Assembly (NCBI RefSeq): GCF_029227915.1
Contig: NC_079888.1
Coordinates: forward strand, 9,779,001-9,843,000
From: Hydractinia symbiolongicarpus
Taxonomy: Eukaryota > Cnidaria > Hydrozoa > Anthoathecata > Hydractiniidae
Length of the DNA: 64,000 nucleotides
Direction of reading: 5' to 3'
A program made the position numbers and the translations under genes. Positions 48,211 to 58,048 of this stretch are shown piece by piece. How positions within the stretch are numbered: the first letter of the stretch is position 1; each line of letters starts with the position of its first letter. Under the pieces are notes generated by a model, which searched no databases, was not told the DNA's origin, and saw nothing but the letters and a program-made list of their open reading frames with translations.

Positions 48211-48877
48211 ACTTCAAGCCAAATCATTACGTTCCCCTTTTTCCAGGTTGCAACTTTCTTAACTGAAAGTTGCATTTTCCTATTTCAGCATGCAAAAAGC
48301 AGTAAAAAGCCCTTCTTAATTCTTCTTTTAAAGTTGAAACGAAACTTGAGTTTAGCCCTATAAATAAACAAATATATCTGAACAAATACATGGGTTGAGG
48401 TGTGTATGTATCATATCACATGTATGTATATTTCATCTTCATTATCCTGATCTTTCCATATTCTTATTGTTTTTGTTATTATTGTGTTTTATTTTGCTGT
48501 CCATGGCTGGTGTGATCATTTGATTCACCTAGTCATGCTGATGAAGCCTGATATTGGCAGAAACAGCAGGAGTTTATAAATAATGAAATATATTCACAAT
48601 TGTCTCACTTTATTGTAGTTAATCCCTGTTAATTTTAGTGGTTTTATCTATTTAAAATAAGACGTGTAAGACGGAGATTTGATTCTTATAAAAGATGTTC
48701 TTAGGAGATTTTGTTATAGCTTAGCGTTTCTTTTGGTCAATTTTATTAATAACTAGATAAATCGGAAGACAATTTTTCGGCGATTTTTGTACCCGCAAAG
48801 CTTAAAATTTAGCCCCCAGCTGCTAAATTCAAGACTCAGTCTTGACTAAGTCTTGAAAAAGTCTGGATCCGCCCCTG

Positions 48878-50750
48878 GTCATCTGTTTCAAATAAGATCC
48901 AATCCCTCCTTTTATTCCATCACCCCGCTTTATTATATTCTTACTAAATTTTTCACCCCCTGTTTATTACCGCCCCGTCTATTTGTGGCCTAAACATAGT
49001 TCACATGAACTATTCGAATGTGGTCCTGATAATCAAATGTATTAAGGGGCTACAACACGAAATTTCACAAATTTTACTCGTCAGGTTGCCATTTCTGATA
49101 AGTATTATTATTGAAAATAATTCGCTACAATTGAAAAATACAGGAAAAATTTGCAAAAAATGTCAGTTACTTAATAGCATTTTCTACAAAAAGGGTGTGA
49201 TAACACAATTTGAATATTGCTGCGCCTTTCTCCCGCTATTTTAAACTTAGAGTGAGGATCCTTTTACTTAAACTTATTACCCTCTGCTAAACCATAAATT
49301 TAGGGGAAATAAAGCGCTGTGGGCGTTCTTAATTATACGCAAATTGTGAAAGTAGTTTCTTATGTAAACAGTCGACTCTTCAATTAACGGTCATCTTAAA
49401 CATCGCATATCTCTAATGAACAAAAATTTGGAAAAACCAAACTCAAGGCCTTTCATAGAAGGGTTTAAATAGTGGACCGCTGCACGAAACAAACATTGCT
49501 GCTGGAAATCCTCTTTAACTAGCGAAGAGGAAAGGGAATGTTAATGTTCTAGTTTAATCAATTTGTTTAGACAAATTAGGCAGGAAATTTCTATTAAAAA
49601 ATTCTTTCTTAGACAAAGTCAACAGTTGTGTCAAATTAAGAATTATTTTTCATTCTTTAACTCAGCTGAGTTGACCTAATAGCTTCCTATCAGGCTGGAA
49701 TTTTAGGTTAAAAACATAAGGTCGTTTAAAACAGTAGAGACATAAGAAAAATGATGATTCTGGTTAGAATTTTAATATTCTTATGAAAAAGGTTGTAGTT
49801 CTTATTCCCCAATCTTTCGCAAAACGTTTTCAGCTGTATAAATTGTCCGACGTAAATATTCTTTTCCGCGAGGTCAAATTTTGTTCAAAATTCAACATAA
49901 ACTTCTTGAAGAAAACTGTAGAAAAAAAAAAGACAAGAAAAAAGTCTGTGAGGTGAGATGAAAATATGCTTCAAAAACAGGCAATGCCTGACCTGCAAAC
50001 ACAGGGAAAAGCAGGCCACCTCTCGATGATCAGCTGATCTTAGTTATAGTGGAAACAAGAATGGTGAAGAATTATGTAGCCAAAGTTAGATCAATTAAAA
50101 AATGGCTGTTTACTGATGTTGTTTGAACTGGAATATTCGGCTAATTAAGAGCAGTATGATCAATTAACCTAATTTAGTCTGACTGGATATCTAAGTGGTT
50201 GGAAAGGACAACATTTGAAATTAAGTACCAGATCTTTAATAGACATTGTTGGCAATCACATCAAAAGTTGTTTTGTCGACTGTGATGTTTTTACCAAAAG
50301 TATGTTATTGTTAGCGGCAACTTTTTGTATTTACATGTGATTATAGATACAGGAAAAACACCATATTTATTGCGACAAATCCCTGTTCTTTCCAAAATAT
50401 CTACGCAGTGCCTCCAGAGCGTACCACTCATTGCTGACATCGGCTAAGTTGAGCCGGAAGGCTCGACCTAGCAGTTCGCAGTATAGCTCGTTCTATATCT
50501 CACTAAATCTAATCTATCATATACTATTTACAACATACCGAATGATGCTAATGAGTTCGTTCAAGCCATTAGCGTCCTGTTGTTATATTACCGTGCTATT
50601 TTACAGCTTTTACTTACGTTATGTACAGTTTCTGATGAAGTATCTCATTTTAACACTAGCAACAGCTTATGGATAAAGTGTATTTACTTCCTAAAAGAAT
50701 GATAAGGAGAAAACGATGAACAAGAAAATATTATTGCAGTGTGAATTGTC
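48878..50750. other. no gene seen
   Basis: AT-rich spacer. ORFs 49005-49244 and 50431-50676 have no recognisable domain. Several A and T runs and no convincing exon. Confidence 0.45.
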
Positions 50751-50754
50751 TCTA

Positions 50755-50852
50755 CTAGTCGTTAGCCCGTAGAAAATCCACGGGTTCACCCGTCCTTTTT
50801 ATACCGCATTGCGTGCTTCTCGCTATTGCGCAGCTAAGCTACCATTTTGCGT
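50755..50852 (+). repeat. dispersed repeat copy next to the (GACA)n array
   Basis: CTAGTCGTTAGCCCGT followed by AAATCCACGGGTTCACCCGTC matches the minus-strand copy at 15883-15924. The next 50 bp (to ACCATTTTGCGT) lead straight into the GACA array, so the array may be the tail of this element. Confidence 0.45.
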
Positions 50853-51351
<499 letters not shown>

Positions 51352-51587
51352 TACACCAAGAGGTAATGAAATCTTCCAGAAATATTTTGAAGCTTCAAAC
51401 TGAAGAAGTTAGAAAGGAGGCTTCTATCAACTTGACGCTATTTATTTGTAGTGCGAAATACATACATAGATATAACAAAAAAAAGTTAAACTTATAGAAT
51501 ACAATATTCTATTCATCTCGGTGAAGTCTATTTTATATTCTAGTAACAAAATTATAAATGTCCATTTTTTTTTTCCCTGCCTCACAA

Positions 51588-51660
51588 GTTTTCGTAGTGT
51601 AGTTGGTTATCCAGGCGTCTAACACGTGCAAGGTCCCCCGGTTCAAAATGGGCGGAAACA
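51588..51660 (+). tRNA. tRNA-Val(AAC)-like sequence, probably a pseudogene
   Basis: GTTTTCG and CGGAAAC pair as a 7-bp acceptor stem with one G-T wobble. TAGTGTAGTTGGTTAT resembles the A box/D arm. CTAACAC gives an AAC anticodon loop, and AAGGTCCCC and GGTTCAAAA resemble the variable loop and B box of eukaryotic tRNA-Val. However, the D stem, one anticodon-stem pair and the T stem (CCCGG against T-GGG) are damaged. It is therefore a decayed tRNA gene or a SINE head rather than a working gene. Confidence 0.45.
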
Positions 51661-52585
51661 CTTTCTTTCTTTTTTTATCACCAACAATAGCAACAACAAA
51701 AAGAAAAGCAACAACAACAAAAACAAGAAAACCTGTCGGTTTGAACACACAATCCAATTCTAATAAATCAATTAGAACATGGTTAAAATCTGCCTATGCA
51801 AGAAAGCTGGACGGCTTAAACACTCACAACTGCCAGAAGGCTATTCTGACCTTCTGTCAGTTGAAACAAGAAGGTTTTCAACTATCTACGCTTTTGTAGA
51901 AATGTTCTATTATTAGGGGTAGCAGCAGTACTTGCATATAGAGGGTGGTGTCGATTAAAATAACACTGTATATAAAGAACTTTAACTATAAAAAAATATC
52001 AGTAATATTTTTTATTTATTTTCTTTTAATAAATTGTTTTCAAAAACCATGAAGAACAAAAGAATACACAATTAAAAACAAAGACACAACACTGGGTATG
52101 CGAAAAATTGATTCCTGTAAAACCCAATAGACAAGTCCTGTTTGTACCATTAGCACATCATATTACTGCAATTTTCAGTAACAAATTTGCAAATGAGAAA
52201 AAAATATCACTTATGAAATGCAAGGAATTTATAAAAAGTAGCAGCTTCGATGTGATTCTCAAAAATCTTCACAAACATATCAGAATAGAAGTAGCATCAG
52301 GAAAAAAAGTACAGGTACTTCGAACTTCAATCCTCAAAAATTGTGTTATTTAATACAACAATACAATAAAACTGAGAAAATGGAGCTGACAGCTATTCTC
52401 ATAAATCTCTATAACAATATTATGTAAATAATTAATATATATATGTACATAAAATATATTAGGCAACCACATTGTTTTTCTTTCTTATATTTATTGCATT
52501 TTTTGAAAGTGAAAAAATATATGTCCTCTACCATCCTTTTATTACTCCAGCGATGATCTGGTGACTCATCTTGTCACATAACTTC
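51661..52585. other. unassigned stretch with short open frames
   Basis: The plus frame to 51899 contains RTWLKSAYARKLDGLNTHNC, and another at 52108-52353 contains FVPLAHHITAIFSNKFANEK. Neither has a family I recognise and they are not linked by clear splice sites. They may be old transposon coding remnants. Confidence 0.3.
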
Positions 52586-53223
52586 ATGGTTTTTACCGAG
52601 GGTGGCGATAAGCCGCAAACGCCCGCATATATAAGGGCGAGCTCGGGCGACTTTTTAAACTAAATTGACGGTTGTCCGCCGAAACCGCCCGCACTTTCCC
52701 GAACACGCCCGGACTCGCCGGAGCATTCCCGAAATGCAACACCTTGTAACATAAACATGGCGGACCGCAGTCGAAAGCATGCGCTTGAAGAGAAAGAAGT
52801 TGATAAAGTTTATGTATAAATTATTTATCAAGTAAATCTTATTAAAAACCATCAAAAACAGTTCTTTTAAGCACTTCGCTAGCACATAGTTAGTTCATTT
52901 TAATATTTATACTTTTTTAAATAATTTGTGGTAAATCTTGAGTGATTTTGTGGGTTTTTTTTTTTTTTTGTTCGGGCATTGTTCTTTTCTATGTGGAGTT
53001 TTTTGTATTCAGCGTGTAATCTTCTCTAACTCAATACTTACAAAAGTGTGCTCTTATTGTTCATAGTGTGCATACCAAGCTGTCCACTTGGTTTGTACTA
53101 GATTGGCAATATGACAGTTTTTTTCAGGCGAATACCTAAATTTTTTTCAAAACGCCGAACTCGCCAGAAAGCGCCCTCACTTTTCACGGGGTATGCAGCT
53201 TATCGGCACCCTCATGGTTTTTA
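52586..53223. mobile_element. MITE with perfect 10-bp target-site duplication
   Basis: ATGGTTTTTA is duplicated exactly at 52586-52595 and 53214-53223. Inside, GAGGGTGGCGATAAGCCGC (from 52598) faces GAGGGTGCCGATAAGCTGC (reverse complement, ending 53213), 17 of 19 matching. The interior is GC-rich near both ends and non-coding. A duplication of 9-11 bp is what Mutator-like transposases make, so this is probably a non-autonomous MULE, in line with the MULE transposase relic at 5653-7290. Confidence 0.8.
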
Positions 53224-54817
53224 TTACATAAAATAACTTTGCTAAAATGCAGGTAATCAAAGTGGAAATTTTTCCCGGTTGAACAAAAGATGAATTAGCT
53301 AAAACGTCCCAATTTCGTGATTTACGTCTTAATTATGTGATGTGTTTTTTTCCAATGTGATATACGCTAGGCTCTACATATACATACTAAATAATATAAA
53401 AGCTCCTACGCAGCTTATTTCTCTTCGATTTAAAAAATCTCAACAACATAACAAATGCAAAATTCTGGACTTCATTGGCGATAAATTTGTGATGTAACCA
53501 ATGATGTTGTTGTCTATAATAAAGTGAAACCTTGTGTTTACAATTATACTTAATTGATGTCAAGACTTTTGGGGTGAAGAATCATCTGAAATGACAAATT
53601 TCAAGATGAACGTATCATCATAATGGAGATACAAAATCATTTACAACACTGGTAAAAACTTTAGAAATAGAATAAAATGGAATAAAATATAGTCTGCAGA
53701 ATGAATTTCGAAATACACCTAATTTAAATATAGCTAGCTATAAGTTCCTCATAATTGATGCAATCAATATGTTTTAAGGTCCAAAATGATATTAAATCAA
53801 TGTAAAACCATAGTTGAAAGACTAAGATAAGGACTAAATACATACATTAAAATCCACGACAAGTAACCAGTAACCATCCAACATCCAACATATGTAGAAT
53901 AAAACTCATAATGGCAGAAAAAATCACTCAAACTTTTGCTCGGAAAGCGAAATATGCGTCTTTTGCACAAAAACGAATAAACGGCGCGCCATTAACTTTT
54001 CGTTCCTGAAGTTTCGTTTCCAAAATCTAGCCACCTAAGGTATGAGTCGGTAACTTGTACAGGAACATGAAATACGTTTATCTTAAGGTAGAAATAATAA
54101 ATACAACATTATGAGCACTAGATCTTAAGACATTCTTTTAAAAATCAATGTCAACCCGCTTTATAAATAAAATTTTTACCGCCTCTGCTAGTTTCTCATG
54201 TAATCTTGCACATGAATTGGCTCCGCATAAAATATTCACCATTGTGTTCATTTTTTATTCCGAGACGAAGAAAGGCTAAACCAAACACAGATTTCTGCGG
54301 ATTGTGTGAATAATATATTAGCAACAAACTGCTTGCACTGCACAATACCCGTAAGTTTTGGAGCTTTCTAAAGCTTGGTTCTCACTATGAGCGAACGATG
54401 AGCTAACCATAGTGCGCATGACGCGCTAAGATCTTAGCCCGTAGTGTGAACGTAAAAAGTACCTGCTTAGCTCAAAATTTTTTGATTTTTTTTTCCGGCA
54501 AACAGTGAGATCAGCTCACTTTCAACAATCTTCAAAGAAAGCCGACATAAATCGTGCTTAAAGCGTTTTTTAAGTAGTAGTATGTTTCATTATGAAAGGT
54601 CATTGTAAAACCATAGTCATAAGAAAAAGAGATTGGAAAAAGAGTCTTGAAAAGAGAGCGCTATAACAATAGAAGCATTGTTTTGATCCTTTTGTGGCTG
54701 TAATTAAACTAGAACCCAGTTTTCTACAGGCACGGTAAATTAGAAATGGCGGTTTTTCTGGTTCAGATTACTCTTTCTGGTTGTAAACAAAGAATTTGAT
54801 TTGATTTTTTTATTGAT
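53224..54817. other. no gene seen
   Basis: AT-rich spacer. At 54372-54450 a stretch with GGTTCTCACTATG and GTAGTGTGAACG at its ends looks like a short decayed inverted-repeat element, but the pairing is too weak to call. Confidence 0.35.
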
Positions 54818-57160
54818 ATGCCTGGAGATAATTGTTCACTATATGGCTGTACAGTATCACGAAGAGCTAAGTACAAGGGAATAGCTATTTTTAAAGTTCC
54901 AACTAGTGAAAATACGTTCGATTCACAGTGGAGGAAAAAATTGATAGCTATTGTCACCAAACATCGTGTGGTTGATAAAGTAATTCGTGACAGAATAACA
55001 AATAAAAGAATCTTCATTTGTCAACGGCACTTTATTGAAAATCAATATTATCGTCATGAGAGCAGAGTTACATTGAATCCTGGTGAATTGCCTTGCCTCA
55101 ATTTACCCATCAAAAGCATTCCTTCTTCTTCAACCATAACAAAACCAAGGGAATCATCACAGTCAACGTTATTAAAGAGAGCTTAACATCAACCTCCAGA
55201 AATTAAAACACCTGAATATTTTGAATGTTATCAATCATTTTCTGAATTTTCTTCCCGTATTCAAAATCTCAGACATGCCGAGTGGCAACATAATTATTCA
55301 GAGAACAGTGTTCAATTTTACTGCAATGATGATATTCATATGGTACCAAAATATGAGATTTATGTTGATACAAGTCTTCAGTTTAATGTCCGATTGCTAC
55401 TATGGAGTCTTCCTAAACAACATCAAATTTATAATATCTATGACCACTCAGTTAAAAATATCACGATTTCTAATTTGATTAGATACATTTCGGGTTTCTT
55501 TGTTTGTCCTGGTTTGCCAAGATCATTTTCTGGTAGTTGCATTGAACATACTGCACCTAAAAAACTTAACCAAACAATAGACATATTACCAAATCCTCTT
55601 TCTCAAACGAAATGGCATCGACCACCTTCCTGCCAATTATTAATTAACACTGAAGACAAATGTGAACTGTGTTTGAAAGCTGATTCTAGGGAAAAACTTA
55701 GTCTTCAAAGAAAACAAGAGAATTTATCCACACCGGCTCATGATAAAGCTCCTGTTTCCTTAACATTTCCTCATCATATAAAATTGAAACTTTAAAGTTA
55801 TACAATTGAGAACAAACAGTTAAAAGCTGACAAATTTAAGATGAAGATAAAAGGCAGTACCTGTTGATGATAGTTTGAGCAAATATATGATGAATATCAT
55901 GTCAAATGCAGATTACGAAAAGATGCCTGAATTTATGCAATTCTTTTGGAGTGAACAACAAAAATATCTTTCTTCATCAAAGACAGCTGTTAGATATCAT
56001 CCTATGATTATCCGGTATTGTTTGGGTTTAGCCGCAAAATCGCCTTCGTTTTATGATGAAATTCGTTATGACGAGAAAACAAAAGCTGGTTTCGTTATTT
56101 TGCCCAGTCGTCGCCGATTAAGGGACTATAAAAACTTACGAAAAGATGCCTGAATTTATGCAATTCTTTTGGAGTGAACAACAAAAATATCTTTCTTCAT
56201 CAAAGACAGCTGTTAGATATCATCATATGATTATCCGGTATTGTTTGGGTGTAGCCGCAAAATTGCCTTCGTTTTATGATGAAATTCGTTATGACGAGAA
56301 AACAAAAGCTGGTTTCGTTATTTTGCCCAGTCGTCGCCGATTAAGGGACTATAAAAACTTACGAAAAGATGCCTGAATTTATGCAATTCTTTTGGAGTGA
56401 ACAACAAAAATATCTTTCTTCATCAAAGACAGCTGTTAGATATCATCCTATGATTATCCGGTATTGTTTGGGTTTAGCCGCAAAATTGTCTTCGTTTTAT
56501 GATGAAATTCGTTATGACGAGAAAACAAAAGCTGGTTTCGTTATTTTGCCCAGTCGTCGCCGATTAAGGGACTATAAAAACTATATACGACCACAGTAAG
56601 GAGTTAATGAAGATGTCATCTTAGAATTAAAACAAATAGTGGAGAATTTTTCAGACATAGAACGATATGGTATTGTGTTAATGGATGAAATAAAAATACA
56701 AGAGAAATTAGTTTGGGATAAGCACACCGGTAACTTAATTGGATATGTGGACTTAGGTGATATGGAACTTAATTTGGCATCCCTTCAAAAATCTGATGAC
56801 ATTGCATCACACATGCTGGTCTTCTTAATTCGAAGTATTGTTAACCACTTAAAATTCTCCCTTGCCAACTTTGCAACCACAAATGCTACGTCTGTTCAGT
56901 TATTTACATTATTTTGGAAAGCTGTTGGCATATTGGAGGACAATTGTGGAATTAAAGTGGTCGGTGTTACAAGTGATGGCGCTTCTCCAAACCGCAGTAT
57001 GTATCGGATGCATTTTAATATGACAAGAGTGGAAGATGTTAATGGAGACGTTGATGTAACCTATCGTACACTTAATGTGATGGCAACTGAAAAGAGATAT
57101 ATTTACTTCATATCCGACCCACCACATCTGATTAAAACTGCCAGAAATATATTGAAATGT
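54818..57160 (+). pseudogene. P-element/THAP9-like transposase, broken, with internal triplication
   Basis: The N-terminus (54818-55186) is a THAP zinc finger: MPGDNCSLYGC, a core Trp (SQWRKK), CQRHF and a closing ELPCLNLP. The same frame continues past a TAA (55184) with the variable linker (WHRPPSCQ, CELCLKAD, TPAHDKAPVS), a TAA near 55793 and a frameshift before 55875. The P-element transposase core follows: RRRLRDYKNYIRPQ, a TAA at 56597, then YGIVLMDEIKIQEKLVWDKH (first catalytic Asp), GVTSDGASPNRSM (second Asp) and YFISDPPHLIKTARN. The homology ends near 57150, so the C-terminal part with the last catalytic residue is absent. In between, a 223-bp block is present three times. P-type transposases cut and paste DNA using GTP; this copy cannot make protein. 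Confidence 0.85.
55914..56582 (+). repeat. 223-bp tandem triplication inside the P-like transposase
   Basis: Three head-to-tail copies start with TACGAAAAGATGCCTGAATT at 55914, 56137 and 56360. They differ at only a handful of bases (for example AAATCGCC, AAATTGCC, AAATTGTC). The third ends where ACTATATACG replaces ACTTACG. Since 223 is not a multiple of three, each copy opens in its own frame and stops just inside the next. Confidence 0.95.
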
Positions 57161-57194
57161 ATTGATTTAAGTATCGTGTTCCTGGTCAGTTGAT

Positions 57195-57860
57195 TTACCA
57201 GCAATAAGTAGATGTATGCTTTGCAGATCTACGTATACGTCTGTAAAGTGTTCCAAAAACATATCCTGCAAGATATTTAATAATTTGCTTTTCCTTTGGT
57301 GAAAAATTTGTACCTGGAGATACATTTGCAATATCACCATTGACAACTGAACCTGTTAGGTGGGCAAGTACATAGTTCGCTAAATCAAATCCTAGGAAAA
57401 CTGATGCACTTTTTGATAAGTTTTTAAAACAATATTCTCGGAAACACATTTGTAAAAAGAGGCATAAAATTTCTCGCAATTGTTTTTAAAATTAGCTACA
57501 ACATCTTTAATAAATTCAAAGGTGTATCTAGCATCATCTAGTGTTGGCTTTTGAAACATCAAAAACCCCTTTCTCGTTTCTTCACTATAGCACTCATCTA
57601 GAGCTAGCTTGAAAGCACATTCTCCGATGTATTTCTTCAAGTATAGAGGGTGTAATTTATGTCCAGGCACTTGGTGATAAGGTTCAGTCACATTTTTATG
57701 TCTGGTTAAACCTCTTGATGTCTTGCATATTTTTTCGCACTGATCACATTGAAAACCCTCTTTTATGGAATCAGCAACAACCTCATCAACAATATCTGTT
57801 ACAGGAACAGATAATTCTTTATCTTCCTCTAAAGGGTTGTCTTCGATCGCAAAAATCGAT
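57195..57860 (-). pseudogene. C2H2 zinc-finger gene fragment, inverted against the P-like gene
   Basis: On the minus strand from about 57860: an acidic stretch, then a C2H2-type finger (CDQCEKICKTSRGLTRH), then HQVPGHKLHPLYLKKYIGE, PTLDDARYTFEFIKDVVANF and, after a frame change near 57400, VSPGTNFSPKEKQIIKYLAG with YVFGTLYRRIRR, to a stop at 57195. I do not know the family name; the C-terminal motif looks like that of transposon-borne proteins in cnidarian genomes. The 5' side is cut by the A tract at 57863-57914. Confidence 0.5.
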
Positions 57861-57862
57861 CG

Positions 57863-57914
<52 letters not shown>
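57863..57914. repeat. 52-base A tract
   Basis: Pure A run between ATCGATCG and GAAGAATGCGGGG, exactly between the zinc-finger fragment and the BEL terminal repeat. It could be the tail of an RNA-derived insertion, replication slippage on the A run seen at the other terminal repeat (63642-63651), or an assembly join. Confidence 0.95.
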
Positions 57915-57916
<2 letters not shown>

Positions 57917-58048
57917 AGAATGCGGGGAAACCCCGAAAAAATAATAATGGCGTCATTATTTACATACTCCCCCCGTTGACATGTCCGATGTCAACACGGT
58001 ATGACTAAACATAAAGAAATCCTAAATATATATATATGTCAAAAAAAA

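Larger units (their letters stand above)
46231..48877. mobile_element. hAT-like DNA element (2.6 kb) carrying an OTU-like gene
   Basis: The left end CAGGTGCGGATCCAGGG (46231) and the right end, reverse complemented, CAGGGGCGGATCCAGAC (48877) form short imperfect terminal inverted repeats of the CAGGGGCGGATCC type I associate with hAT elements. GTCAT flanks both sides (46226-46230 and 48878-48882), too short and shifted to be a clean 8-bp duplication. No hAT transposase is inside, so it is non-autonomous or has captured a gene. Near the left end two 60-bp direct repeats (46374-46433, 46533-46592) each contain TGACGTCA. Near the right end is a perfect 9-bp-stem hairpin (48250-48273). Confidence 0.55.

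Noticed and set aside
54372-54450. Possible small inverted-repeat element (GGTTCTCAC ... GTGTGAACG)
   Set aside because: Arms are short and imperfect and no target duplication could be found.
54763-55017. 84-codon minus ORF over the THAP finger
   Set aside because: Antisense shadow of the THAP domain coding sequence.
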